Assembly (NCBI RefSeq): GCF_003461245.1
Contig: NZ_QTWS01000006.1
Location: 6,985 to 70,984, forward strand
Direction of reading: 5' to 3'
DNA length: 64,000 bases
Origin: Blautia sp. AF19-10LB
GTDB lineage: Bacteria; Bacillota; Clostridia; Lachnospirales; Lachnospiraceae
The translations under genes were made by a program, and so were the position numbers. Position 1 is the stretch's first letter; each line of letters starts with the position of its first letter. The notes below the pieces were generated by a model, which saw only the letters and a list, made by a program, of their open reading frames with translations, did not search any database and was not told the DNA's origin. Below, one piece after another: positions 1 through 8,076 of this stretch.

Positions 1-982
1 TATCCCGTTTTCTCCACAGATGCAGTTTCTGTTTCTTTTTCCCGGATATCTTTCCTTTTATCTCCAGGTATTCGAAGACAATTATATCTGCATGGTTCTC
101 TTTTGCATATTTTGTAACTGCTCCTGCAATCTTCCTGCCCAGTTCTATATTCAGGCGTTTTGCATAAGCCCATCTGCTCTTTGCCTGTACAGATCCATGT
201 TCTCTCTGGAATCTCCGTATCCGTCCCAGCACACGGTACATCCGGTCTTTTTCACTGTGGAAGTTGATAAACTTTCTTCCCAGGACAGTTCCATCCGACC
301 GCATAATGGTACAGACTGCATCGGTATTGATTCCCAGATCCACACTGCAGATGATCTGTTCTTTGGCTGGTATTTTCGCAAGTATCACATCTTCTGTATA
401 AGAAAAACGCAGAAAATATTTCCTGTGCCTTTTCTCCAGTGTCGGGGCAGATGCCTTTTTCCCGGACCAGTTCTTTCTCAGATACTCCATGTCGGTATGA
501 CTCAACCGTACATGGAACCACTTCCAGTCATGTCCATCATATAATTTCAGATAAGCAGCGTCCTTCCCGCCTTCATCCTCCCGGTACATCACATCACGGT
601 AAAAAACCGGCATAGCATGGTTCTCATATACAAGTCTCGGTTTTCCTTCTAACCGGTCTGTTTTCTCCCACAAACCCAGTCGGGTTTTGTAAGAAGACAC
701 ACTTCCCAGGGCATTCTGGATAGATGCCCTTCTCAGATAGGAGGGCATCTTTGGAAATCGAATATCAAAATCAAAACGAGCCTGATTCTTTTTCGTTGTA
801 TGTATCAGGTGTTCTGCTTCATTGAAACGTTTCTTTGTTCCCGGGATCCTTTCCAGCTCTTCCCATACCTGTGCATAGACCTCTGTCAGATAGCTGACTG
901 CAGCCCTGTAAACATCCAGTGTCTGACGAATCGGGATATTCTGTTTTCGTAATTCTACGCCATAGCTGGATATTATCTTCAC
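1..982 (-). CDS. tnpB: TnpB-type RNA-guided nuclease / IS200-IS605 family OrfB, C-terminus beyond window edge
   Basis: An unbroken minus-strand frame of about 327 codons runs off the left edge. It carries TnpB hallmarks: a long N-terminal half, a RuvC-I motif SVDLGIN with its Asp near codon 215, and a RuvC-II-like Glu in DIIVFEYLEIKG near codon 315. The C-terminal zinc finger and last RuvC motif lie outside the window. TnpB proteins are programmable DNA nucleases of IS605/IS1341-type elements guided by RNA from the element's 3' end. No tnpA lies upstream, so this looks like a TnpB-only element. The start is uncertain. No in-frame ATG exists near the front; a GTG at 980-982 follows AGGA at about 7 nt, but the frame stays open upstream for about 13 more codons (to a TAG just after 1041) and those residues look coding. 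A good AGGAAGG site instead precedes an out-of-frame ATG at 1016. The start may be degraded. Confidence 0.8.
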   Translation of the reverse strand, partial: MKIISSYGVELRKQNIPIRQTLDVYRAAVSYLTEVYAQVWEELERIPGTKKRFNEAEHLIHTTKKNQARFDFDIRFPKMPSYLRRASIQNALGSVSSYKTRLGLWEKTDRLEGKPRLVYENHAMPVFYRDVMYREDEGGKDAAYLKLYDGHDWKWFHVRLSHTDMEYLRKNWSGKKASAPTLEKRHRKYFLRFSYTEDVILAKIPAKEQIICSVDLGINTDAVCTIMRSDGTVLGRKFINFHSEKDRMYRVLGRIRRFQREHGSVQAKSRWAYAKRLNIELGRKIAGAVTKYAKENHADIIVFEYLEIKGKISGKKKQKLHLWRKRD

Positions 983-1103
983 AGTTGCTTCCTGCCTTTC
1001 TGACTTGTACTGGCATAAATAAGTCCTATTTGTTCCTTCCTATTCTATTATAACTCTTTTTAGGTCCAATAAAACTCCCTTTTATGTTTTTTTGTAAAAA
1101 ATT

Positions 1104-1148
1104 TGCGCGCCTAACTCATCACTGGAAGTAACGAGAATGCGGCGCGCA
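1104..1148. repeat. Imperfect hairpin, possible left end of the TnpB element
   Basis: TGCGCGCC (1104-1111) and GGCGCGCA (1141-1148) form a perfect 8-bp inverted repeat with a 29-nt loop, about 120 bp upstream of the TnpB frame. Subterminal hairpins are typical of IS200/IS605 ends. There is no T-tract, so a terminator is less likely. The element boundary itself is not proven. Confidence 0.35.
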
Positions 1149-1252
1149 GTTATTCAACAGTTCAACATGTACCTGCTCATTTTAGAATTGGATAAAAAAA
1201 ACAGATAAGTGCTGTCACTCACCTGTCTTTGACACAATCACTCTTCATCGAC

Positions 1253-1281
1253 AAAAATCCCCACAGCTTTCACCGCGGGGA
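1253..1281 (-). terminator. Rho-independent terminator of the zinc-ribbon gene
   Basis: On the minus strand a 10-bp stem with two G-T pairs (1258-1281), capped by a GAAA tetraloop, is followed by five T residues (1253-1257). It lies 60 bp after the stop of the 1341-2282 gene. Confidence 0.8.
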
Positions 1282-1340
1282 CTGAAATGTGTCTTTCTGA
1301 ATTTTCTACTCATACAGAATATAAAATCTACTTTATTACC

Positions 1341-2282
1341 TCATCGGGTCCATCGTTCCAATTTTTCTGACATATGCTCTGGCAATACTCGTGACAGATT
1401 ATCGGTCAAAGTACTCATGCTGCTCTCAATTTTACTTATCTGTTTCTCTAAAGAAGCTATCTTTTGATAGATGGAGTTGATTTCGTTTTTCTTTTTGTCA
1501 ATTGAATTCTGGGCGTTGTCGCGTTCAGTTTTTGCCTGTTTCAGTGTCTCATCACTTACTGTTCCTATAAATCTTCCAATAAGTAACTCTATAATTAGAC
1601 CAATAATTCCAGCAGGAACAGCAGCTAATAACCAAATACCAGATATTGCAATAGCAAACAGTATTATCCCCCCAAACACAATTATCACCAAAACACACTT
1701 CAGTATATCTCCTATACTCAATGTTCCCCAAACCTTGACCCAGTCAGACATACCGCCAAAAAATTCTCCAACCGCAGCCCATCGTCCACCAAATCCATAT
1801 CTATAGACTATATACAAAAACAAAGATATTGTAATAATCCATGCTATAGTAGTTAGTATCTTGTCTGCCTTGGCATCTTTGTCTATCAGTTTAGTACGTT
1901 CTTCTATAGTCCCATGCAATGTATTTATTTCATCTTGCTCTTTTGAAATTTCATCCTTCATAAATGCCACAGAACTTCTTAAGCTGCTCAGTTTTTTCTG
2001 AATAACTTCCTCTGCATTTTTTCTTGTTGCGTCTTTTTTGGCTTGCAGCTGCGTCTGACGATACTTTTTTTTCAGATCCTGTATCTTTTTCCGATTTTCG
2101 TTATTGAGTTTTTCTATTTCCTTTTCAGTATTGCGGGATATTTTCCAGTTTTTTGCCAGCTTCGCAGAAATCTTGGACAGTGTTCTATGCTGTACATAAT
2201 CCATTGTTCTGCCATGCCCGCATTCTGTACAGATTTCTGCTGTATCTTTATTTTCCTTTTCACAACGTATACATTTCCACAT
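1341..2282 (-). CDS. Zinc-ribbon, coiled-coil membrane protein of unknown function
   Basis: A 313-aa protein. It opens with a four-Cys zinc ribbon (C4, C7, C18, C21; pattern CxxC-x10-CxxC). Residues about 50-140 are charged and heptad-like (predicted coiled coil). A membrane segment follows near 142-162, then a strongly hydrophobic stretch at about 193-240 (probably two passes), then a second coiled coil at about 245-300. There is no catalytic motif that I recognise. The start has GGAG about 10 nt upstream. It is monocistronic, with its own promoter and terminator, next to a mobile-element fragment. Zinc ribbons of this kind occur at the front of many membrane proteins, so the ribbon does not define a function. 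Confidence 0.8.
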   Translation of the reverse strand: MWKCIRCEKENKDTAEICTECGHGRTMDYVQHRTLSKISAKLAKNWKISRNTEKEIEKLNNENRKKIQDLKKKYRQTQLQAKKDATRKNAEEVIQKKLSSLRSSVAFMKDEISKEQDEINTLHGTIEERTKLIDKDAKADKILTTIAWIITISLFLYIVYRYGFGGRWAAVGEFFGGMSDWVKVWGTLSIGDILKCVLVIIVFGGIILFAIAISGIWLLAAVPAGIIGLIIELLIGRFIGTVSDETLKQAKTERDNAQNSIDKKKNEINSIYQKIASLEKQISKIESSMSTLTDNLSRVLPEHMSEKLERWTR

Positions 2283-2333
2283 GTGCCTTTACTCCTTCGT
2301 TTCTCTTGCCGAATGCTGTATCATTTACAGACA

Positions 2334-2362
2334 ATTATACATGCACAACAACATTACTTCAA
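2334..2362 (-). promoter_or_regulatory. Sigma-A-type promoter for the zinc-ribbon gene
   Basis: TTGAAG (2357-2362), 17-nt spacer, TATAAT (2334-2339) on the minus strand, about 50 nt before the ATG at 2282. Confidence 0.6.
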
Positions 2363-2476
2363 TATGTCCCTTCGCATTTTCCAATATCCGCTTCCTGCAT
2401 CGAGAAAAGAATCCAATAGCTAAATCGATGCTGATTTTCCAGAAACCTTGTGAGTATGAGCATTTTAAATCGGTCA

Positions 2477-3433
2477 TTATTTCAAGAAATGATCAATATC
2501 AACTTTTGTAAATGATCGTATGATTGGATAGTCTGTTTCATGTTCCGGTTCCTGTTCCTGCGTGTACCAGATGCCGCGCAGACCACTGTTGCATGCACCT
2601 TCCACATCTTTCTTATAATTATCACCGATGAATGCACACTCAACTGCCTGTACGCCGGCTTTTTCCACGCAGATCTCAAAAAGGTGTGGATGTGGTTTCT
2701 CAACGCCGGCCTCTTCGCTGCTGACCATAAAATCAATATATGGTGCAGCACCGAGGGATTCCAGTTTCTTATACTGGATATAGGCAGTCATGTCGGTTCC
2801 TGTTCCGGTGCGGACACCGCGTTTTTTGAGTTCTTTGAGGAAATCAATCACTCCAGGGACCGGCTGTGACTGACGGATCAGGGTGTCCCAATATGCATGA
2901 TACATATTGCGGGCATGTGGAAAGACTGGTTTTTCCCAGAGTTCAAGCATCCCCTGCGTGCGGAGCAGGCGGTTATGGATCGCTGCTACATCGCCGCCGA
3001 TCCTGTCGATCATGATCTGTCCGGCTTTTTTGTAGCATGCAAGAGTTTCTTCCGCTGACTTTCCAAACGCACTCTCACAGTAGTCGGTGAGGGCTTTCAT
3101 TCCATAAATGTGGTTTTTGTCATAACTGTACAAAGTATTATCAATGTCAAAGATCACTGCTTTTATGGAAGGTCTGGCACCTGGAGTGCTTCCTTCTGGC
3201 GAATCCGTTACTTTTGGTGTCTGGATCAGATCCTCAAATTCGATCTGGAGACCGACTGTGATCTTGCACAGAACACCAATAGATGGATTTGCCTGACCTC
3301 TTTCGATCTGTGCCAGCATACTCTTGCTGACTCCTGTCCTTTCAGCCATCTGATCGAGGCTCATGCCTCTGTACTGACGGAATCTCTTTAAATTTACTGC
3401 TACATTATTTGATAAATAGTCCATGATCGTCAT
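2477..3433 (-). CDS. XRE-family HTH domain fused to HAD-superfamily hydrolase
   Basis: A 318-aa two-domain protein. Residues about 12-70 form an XRE/Cro helix-turn-helix (MSLDQMAERTGVSKSMLAQIERG). Residues 91-318 form a HAD-IA hydrolase: motif I DIDNT (nucleophile D96, acid D98), a helical cap, motif III Lys in GVEKPHPH, and motif IV GDNYKKD. All catalytic residues appear intact. HAD-IA enzymes are usually phosphatases of small phosphorylated metabolites. The fusion suggests a DNA-binding protein whose hydrolase domain acts as a sensor or carries out a linked reaction; substrate and target are unknown. The gene stands alone. No clear terminator was seen in the 190 bp downstream. Confidence 0.85.
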   Translation of the reverse strand: MTIMDYLSNNVAVNLKRFRQYRGMSLDQMAERTGVSKSMLAQIERGQANPSIGVLCKITVGLQIEFEDLIQTPKVTDSPEGSTPGARPSIKAVIFDIDNTLYSYDKNHIYGMKALTDYCESAFGKSAEETLACYKKAGQIMIDRIGGDVAAIHNRLLRTQGMLELWEKPVFPHARNMYHAYWDTLIRQSQPVPGVIDFLKELKKRGVRTGTGTDMTAYIQYKKLESLGAAPYIDFMVSSEEAGVEKPHPHLFEICVEKAGVQAVECAFIGDNYKKDVEGACNSGLRGIWYTQEQEPEHETDYPIIRSFTKVDIDHFLK

Positions 3434-3523
3434 CTCTTTCTCTTGTGTGGTATCTGCGGATCATCCATTTCCGCTACAGGTTTCTTCCTTTATCTTACCT
3501 TATTCTTCTGATTTTGACTATAC

Positions 3524-3568
3524 AAAAAATGCCGGCATGTGTCTGTTTCGGGCAGACATATGCCGACA
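3524..3568 (-). terminator. Terminator of the metal-efflux operon
   Basis: A 16-bp stem with two G-T pairs (3530-3545 with 3553-3568) is followed on the minus strand by TTTTTT (3524-3529), just after the repressor gene stop at 3594. Confidence 0.9.
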
Positions 3569-3593
3569 TTTGCTTTATTCTTACTATGAAATC

Positions 3594-3956
3594 TTACTCT
3601 AAGATATGCTCTCTTCCCATGGATATAATCATTCTGACATGGTCATCTGCCAGGGAATAAAAGATGGATTTTCCCTCTCTTCGGTTCTTTACGAGCTTGT
3701 TCTGCTTAAGGATGCGAAGCTGATGGGACACTGCGGACTGGGTCATATTCAGGACTTTTGCCAGATCGCAGACACAGACTTCGGATTCAAACAAGACAAA
3801 TAGAATACGGATACGGGTAGAGTCTGCAAAAACCTTGAAGAGATCTGCCAGATCATAAAGTTCTTCTTCATCCGGCATGGTCTCATTCACGATCTTAAGC
3901 AGATCTTCGTGGATTTCCTGGCATTCGCAGGTTATTTCTTCTTTCTCTTCTGCCAT
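3594..3956 (-). CDS. ArsR/SmtB-family metal-sensing repressor, CadC-like
   Basis: A 120-aa winged-helix repressor. The recognition helix region reads TQSAVSHQLRILK. The preceding segment EVCVCDLAKV matches the ELCVCDL metal-binding box of CadC/ArsR sensors, and an N-terminal CEC may supply further thiol ligands as in CadC. This pattern fits Cd/Pb/Zn sensing: metal binding releases the protein from its operator. The ATG at 3956 was chosen because it gives the usual family length; upstream in-frame codons overlap the ATPase gene end. It is the last gene of the operon HMA protein - ATPase - regulator, so it most likely autoregulates through the operator at 6187-6208. Confidence 0.9.
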   Translation of the reverse strand: MAEEKEEITCECQEIHEDLLKIVNETMPDEEELYDLADLFKVFADSTRIRILFVLFESEVCVCDLAKVLNMTQSAVSHQLRILKQNKLVKNRREGKSIFYSLADDHVRMIISMGREHILE

Positions 3957-3985
3957 AAACAGTCTCTCTTTCTTATAATTTCTTT

Positions 3986-5854
3986 TTACAGACGTTTTAC
4001 AAAAAGGGTACGGATCGCATTCAGGACTGCAAGCACCATGACTCCGACATCTGCAAAGATCGCTACCCACATGTTTGCAATACCAACTGCACCCAGGATC
4101 AGGCAGATCACTTTGATACCGATCGCAAAATAAATATTCTCATATACGATACGCATACATTTCTTTGCGATACGGATCGCCTTGACGATCTTCATCGGGT
4201 CGTCATCCATCAGGACCACATCGGCTGCCTCGATCGCAGCGTCGGAACCCATAGCTCCCATTGCGATACCGATATCTGCTCTGGAAAGTACCGGTGCATC
4301 GTTGATCCCGTCACCAACGAAAGCGAGTTTCTCTTTTTCTGATTTCTTTGCGAGAAGTTCTTCTACTTTGCTTACTTTGTCAGCCGGAAGGAGTTCGCTG
4401 TATACACGGTCAACGCCAAGTTCACCTGCAACCTGCTGTGCAACTCTGTCAATATCACCTGTCAGCATGACGGTTTCTTTGATACCGTTTTTCTTAAGGT
4501 TTGCGATCGCATCTTTGGAAGTCGGTTTCGGAACATCGGAGATCAGGATGTGGCCTGCATAAGCTCCGTCGATCGCCACGTGGATGACGGTTCCTACCTG
4601 ATGACACTCTACTGCTTCTACGCCGATGCGCTTCATCAGCTTAACATTTCCGACTGCAACCGGAGTTCCGTCTACTTTTGCTGTAACACCGTTGCCGCTG
4701 ATCTCCTCTACATCTGTCACGCGGTTCTGATTGATCTCTTTGCCGTAGGCAGTTTTGAGGCTGCGACTGATCGGATGTGAGGAAAAGCTTTCTGCAAGTG
4801 CTGCGTACTCGAGGATTTTGGACTGTTCCATGGTGTTGTGATGGACACCTGCTACTTCGAATACACCCTTGGTCAGAGTACCGGTCTTGTCAAATACGAC
4901 GTATTTTGTCTCGGACAGAGTCTCCAGATAGTTGGAGCCTTTGACCAGGACACCTGCGTTGCTGGCCCCGCCGATTCCGGCAAAGAAACTCAGCGGGATA
5001 CTGATCACAAGTGCACACGGGCAGCTGATTACAAGGAAGGTCAGTGCACGGTAGATCCACTGGCTCCACATTGCAGGATTGTGAAGGATCACAAGGTTTA
5101 CAATCGGCGGCAGGACTGCAAGTGCGAGCGCACCGTAGCAGACTGCCGGGGTATAATAGCGGGCAAATTTGGAGATAAAGTTTTCGGATCTGGATTTACG
5201 GGAACTGGATTCCTCGATCAGTTCCAGGATCTTGGAAACGGTAGATTCATCAAATTCTTTGGTTGTTCTGATCTTGAGCACGCCTGTCATGTTGATGCAG
5301 CCGCTGATGATCTCATCACCTGGTTTTGCACTTCGCGGAAGACTTTCACCTGTCAGTGCACTGGTATTGAGGGTTGTGGTTCCTTCTACGATCACACCGT
5401 CGAGCGGGACTTTTTCACCTGGCTGTACGACGATGATGGAACCGATCTCAACTTCATCCGGGTCAACTTTTTCCAGTTTACCATCGTTTTCGATATTGGC
5501 GTAGTCCGGGCGGATATCCATCAGTTCGGTGATGTTGCGGCGGCTCTTGCCGACCGCATAGCTCTGGAAAAGCTCGCCGATCTGGTAGAACAGCATAACG
5601 GCTGTGCCTTCTTTGTAATCCTTCAGAAGGATTGCTCCGATAGTTGCTACTGCCATCAGGAAGTTCTCGTCAAATACCTGTTTGTTACGGATTCCCTTGA
5701 ATGCTTTGATCAGGATATCATAGCCGATCACAAGATATGGGATCATGTAAAGTGCAAATTCCAGATAGCCGTCAACTGAAAGCACGGACAGTACTGCGAT
5801 CAGTACGAAAGCTATGATGATGCGGGTCAGCATTTTTTTCTGCTTTTTGTTCAT
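3986..5854 (-). CDS. zntA: P1B-type heavy-metal (Zn/Cd/Pb) efflux ATPase
   Basis: A 622-aa membrane pump exporting divalent soft metals with ATP. It has the TGE loop (168-170), the CPC transport motif (278-280), the phosphorylated Asp in DKTGT (D322), an SSHPIS HP motif, and TGD and GDGIND in the nucleotide domain. The last membrane helices carry IGIKV and FADVG, the Lys/Asp pair typical of the Zn/Cd/Pb subgroup rather than Cu pumps. It lacks the usual N-terminal HMA metal-binding domain, which is encoded separately just upstream. The ATG at 5854 follows AAGGAGG with 7-nt spacing; a start seven codons earlier lacks this. The CadC-like repressor follows after 29 nt. Confidence 0.95.
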   Translation of the reverse strand: MNKKQKKMLTRIIIAFVLIAVLSVLSVDGYLEFALYMIPYLVIGYDILIKAFKGIRNKQVFDENFLMAVATIGAILLKDYKEGTAVMLFYQIGELFQSYAVGKSRRNITELMDIRPDYANIENDGKLEKVDPDEVEIGSIIVVQPGEKVPLDGVIVEGTTTLNTSALTGESLPRSAKPGDEIISGCINMTGVLKIRTTKEFDESTVSKILELIEESSSRKSRSENFISKFARYYTPAVCYGALALAVLPPIVNLVILHNPAMWSQWIYRALTFLVISCPCALVISIPLSFFAGIGGASNAGVLVKGSNYLETLSETKYVVFDKTGTLTKGVFEVAGVHHNTMEQSKILEYAALAESFSSHPISRSLKTAYGKEINQNRVTDVEEISGNGVTAKVDGTPVAVGNVKLMKRIGVEAVECHQVGTVIHVAIDGAYAGHILISDVPKPTSKDAIANLKKNGIKETVMLTGDIDRVAQQVAGELGVDRVYSELLPADKVSKVEELLAKKSEKEKLAFVGDGINDAPVLSRADIGIAMGAMGSDAAIEAADVVLMDDDPMKIVKAIRIAKKCMRIVYENIYFAIGIKVICLILGAVGIANMWVAIFADVGVMVLAVLNAIRTLFVKRL

Positions 5855-5923
5855 GTTCTCTCCTCCTTCACCCATTTGATAAAGATGCCCTGCCGCATCC
5901 GCAGCAGAGCATTCTCATTGTTC

Positions 5924-6142
5924 TTATAAGTAGATCTCGCAGTCATCTTCAACTTTCTTGCAGTTCTTGAGGACTTCTTTCATAACGCTGTCCGGATCCT
6001 GGCCTTCTTCGAATTCTACTTTCATTTTGAGCATCATGAAGTTTACGCTTGCATCCTTAACACCTGCTGTGTTCTTGGCAGCTTCTTCCATTTTGTTTGC
6101 ACAGTTTGCGCAGTCAACTTCGATTTTGTAAGATTTCTTCAT
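5924..6142 (-). CDS. Stand-alone HMA-domain metal-binding protein
   Basis: A 72-aa protein consisting of one heavy-metal-associated ferredoxin-like domain with the binding motif DCANCANK (C11 and C14). Such proteins pass thiol-bound metal to P1B ATPases or stand in for their N-terminal domain. It is the first gene of the operon, 69 nt before the ATPase that lacks this domain. The C-terminus carries two more Cys residues (NCKKVEDDCE) that might add metal ligands. The ATG at 6142 follows AAGGAGATC and gives a normal HMA length; a longer version from 6205 would place its start inside the operator palindrome. Confidence 0.9.
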   Translation of the reverse strand: MKKSYKIEVDCANCANKMEEAAKNTAGVKDASVNFMMLKMKVEFEEGQDPDSVMKEVLKNCKKVEDDCEIYL

Positions 6143-6186
6143 AGTGGTGATCTCCTTTTTCTTCATAGATGTTTTATTCACGTTTT

Positions 6187-6208
6187 CATATGAACACTTA
6201 TTCATATG
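6187..6208. promoter_or_regulatory. ArsR/CadC-type operator palindrome
   Basis: A 22-bp imperfect palindrome beginning CATATGAA and ending TTCATATG, with ATGAA/TTCAT half-sites around a 6-bp centre. It matches the 12-2-12 type operators of SmtB/CadC regulators and lies just downstream of the -10 box, where repressor binding would block transcription. Confidence 0.75.
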
Positions 6209-6217
6209 TTTGATTGT

Positions 6218-6245
6218 ATTATACCATCTTGTATAGAAATGTCAA
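6218..6245 (-). promoter_or_regulatory. Near-consensus promoter of the metal-efflux operon
   Basis: Consensus TTGACA (6240-6245), 16-nt spacer, consensus TATAAT (6218-6223) on the minus strand. It fires toward the HMA gene. Confidence 0.85.
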
Positions 6246-6256
6246 TATGTTTTCGC

Positions 6257-6297
6257 AAAAAAAGAAACCACCGGGAACGGAATTTTATTCCGTTCCC
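6257..6297 (-). terminator. Terminator after rlmD
   Basis: A perfect 11-bp stem GGGAACGGAAT/ATTCCGTTCCC (6273-6297) with a 3-nt loop. On the minus strand it is followed, after 9 nt, by seven T residues (6257-6263). Confidence 0.75.
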
Positions 6298-6315
6298 AAT
6301 GATTTCCTGGTTTTC

Positions 6316-7704
6316 TCAATCTTTTACAAATACTGCGACTGCTTCCGTCCACACGGTTTCGCAGAACTGGTCTACACAACAGGCTTTCTCAAGACGGTAG
6401 CCTGCCTGAAGAAAGGCTTCGAGGTCTCTGGCGAGGCTGGTAGCTTTGCAGGAGACGTAGACGATGCGGTTTACACCGTAGGAAAGGATCTTCGGCAGTG
6501 CTTTCGGGTGGATTCCGTCGCGCGGCGGATCAAGAACGATCACGTCCGGTTTCTCGGTCAGGTCATCGAGGACCTTAAGAACGTCACCGGCGATAAATCT
6601 GCAGTTATCAAGACCGTTGAGTTTCGCATTCTCTCTCGCTGCTTCCACGGCATCTTCCACGATCTCGACACCGATCACTTCTTTTGCCACCGGCGCGAGG
6701 AGCTGGGCGATCGTTCCGGTTCCGCTGTACAGGTCAAAAACTTCCATTCCACTGGTATTCTGGATGTAGTCTCTGACAACGTTATAAAGAACTTCGGCTG
6801 CCAGTGAGTTCGGCTGGAAGAAAGAAAATGTACTGATGCGGAATTTCAGCCCAAGCAGTGTCTCATAGAAATAGTCCTGTCCGTAAAGAATCCTTGTCTC
6901 ATCGCTCTTGACCACGTCAGAAAGTGAATCGTTGATAATGTGCATGATCCCGACGATCCTTCCTTCCAGCGGCAGTGCCAGAAGCTGTTCTTTGAGTGGT
7001 TCCAGATCGTATTCTTCCTGGCTGGTAGTGACAAGATGTACCAGGATCTCGCCGGAGGTCACGCCACGTCTCAGCATCAGATGGCGGAGATAGCCCACAT
7101 GCTGGAGTTTACGATAATAGGAAGCACCTTTTTCCTGAAAAAATGTGCGTACACAGGTCAGAATATCTGTCATATCCTTATGGACCAGTCTGCAGTCATC
7201 CGTGTTTAAGATGTCATAAGTGCTGCCCTTCTTGTGCAGACCGAGAGAAAGCGGTCCGTCCTTGTATTCATCACCAAAGGAAAATTCCATCTTGTTGCGG
7301 TACCCAAATTCGATCGGGCTTCCGTGGATTCCTTCCCATTCAAAATCAGCCTTACCTTCTGCGTCTGTCTGTCCGCCCTGGATGAGTGCATCTTCCAGAA
7401 GCTCACGGATCTGTCTGTCCTTCATCTCAAGCTGATTCTCGTAGGACATTGTCTGGTACATGCATCCGCCGCATGCAGGAAAGTTGCTGCATACCGGCTC
7501 TCTTGTCTCAAGCGGGGATTTCTCCAGAACTTCCATGATGCGTCCCTGCGCCCTGCCGGAGCGTTTCTTCTGGATCATGAACCGTACATTCTGACCCGGG
7601 ATTCCGTTCTTGATCAGGACTTTCTGATCATCCACCTGGACATAGCCTTTGTTTGGAAAGTCTACTTTTTCTATAATGCCTTCGTAAATTTCACCTTTTT
7701 TCAT
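6316..7704 (-). CDS. rlmD: 23S rRNA (uracil-C5)-methyltransferase, RlmD/RumA family
   Basis: A 462-aa TrmA/RumA-family enzyme that methylates C5 of a 23S rRNA uridine with S-adenosylmethionine. Residues about 1-60 form a TRAM RNA-binding domain. An iron-sulfur Cys cluster starts at C72 (CSNFPACGGC). The SAM domain shows FDLYSGTGT and VLDPPRDG, and the catalytic Cys lies in YVSCKATSLARDL. The length is normal. Clostridia often carry more than one RumA paralogue, so whether the target is U747, U1939 or both cannot be told from sequence. It appears monocistronic, bounded by terminators on both sides. Confidence 0.93.
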   Translation of the reverse strand: MKKGEIYEGIIEKVDFPNKGYVQVDDQKVLIKNGIPGQNVRFMIQKKRSGRAQGRIMEVLEKSPLETREPVCSNFPACGGCMYQTMSYENQLEMKDRQIRELLEDALIQGGQTDAEGKADFEWEGIHGSPIEFGYRNKMEFSFGDEYKDGPLSLGLHKKGSTYDILNTDDCRLVHKDMTDILTCVRTFFQEKGASYYRKLQHVGYLRHLMLRRGVTSGEILVHLVTTSQEEYDLEPLKEQLLALPLEGRIVGIMHIINDSLSDVVKSDETRILYGQDYFYETLLGLKFRISTFSFFQPNSLAAEVLYNVVRDYIQNTSGMEVFDLYSGTGTIAQLLAPVAKEVIGVEIVEDAVEAARENAKLNGLDNCRFIAGDVLKVLDDLTEKPDVIVLDPPRDGIHPKALPKILSYGVNRIVYVSCKATSLARDLEAFLQAGYRLEKACCVDQFCETVWTEAVAVFVKD

Positions 7705-7740
7705 TTCACTTATTCCTTATCTTACTTTTATATTTACAGT

Positions 7741-7769
7741 AAAACAGCCCCGGTTATCTGCCGGAGCTG
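7741..7769 (-). terminator. Terminator after the small acidic membrane-protein gene
   Basis: A perfect 9-bp stem (7745-7753 with 7761-7769) with a 7-nt loop is followed by TTTT on the minus strand. It separates this gene from rlmD. Confidence 0.75.
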
Positions 7770-7803
7770 CTCAAAATCCAAGTTACTGTTCACCGTAGCC
7801 TGC

Positions 7804-8046
7804 TTACTCTTCTTCGTCCTCGAAATAATCATCAAAGTCGTCGTCGAAATCTTCTTCAAAATCCTCCAGATAATCTGGTGTGAAGAAGCGGTAAACTGCA
7901 AATGCGATACCTGCTACTGCTGCAACTGCACCGATGATTGCCAGCACCCAGAGAACTGTGTTTTTCTCTTTTTCTTCTTCTTTCTTGTTCAGGGTAGAGA
8001 GTAATTCCTCGATTTTGGCATTCATGTTTAAATTATTCAGATTCAT
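7804..8046 (-). CDS. Small single-pass membrane protein with acidic C-terminus
   Basis: An 80-aa protein, not assignable to a known family by eye. A short N-terminal cytoplasmic-type segment contains a Glu/Lys run (KKEEEKEK). It is followed by one membrane helix (VLWVLAIIGAVAAVAGIAFA) and a tail that is almost entirely Asp/Glu/Phe/Tyr (FEEDFDDDFDDYFEDEEE). The start at 8046 follows GAGAGG at 12 nt; an ATG four codons earlier has its SD too close. Its promoter region sits inside a perfect 15-bp inverted repeat. The acidic tail could bind cations or basic proteins, but nothing in the sequence proves a role. Confidence 0.7.
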   Translation of the reverse strand: MNLNNLNMNAKIEELLSTLNKKEEEKEKNTVLWVLAIIGAVAAVAGIAFAVYRFFTPDYLEDFEEDFDDDFDDYFEDEEE

Positions 8047-8076
8047 TGTACGCACCATCCTCTCGCTCGATGTCAA

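Noticed and set aside
819..1016. 65-codon frame with a good SD starting at an ATG at 1016
   Set aside because: It overlaps the TnpB frame in another register and shows no family features; the SD is noted as part of the doubtful TnpB start.
4838..5779. Plus-strand open frame of 313 codons opposite the metal ATPase
   Set aside because: It lies wholly antisense to a conserved gene, has no SD, and its composition (many His/Cys/Asp) mirrors the ATPase codons.
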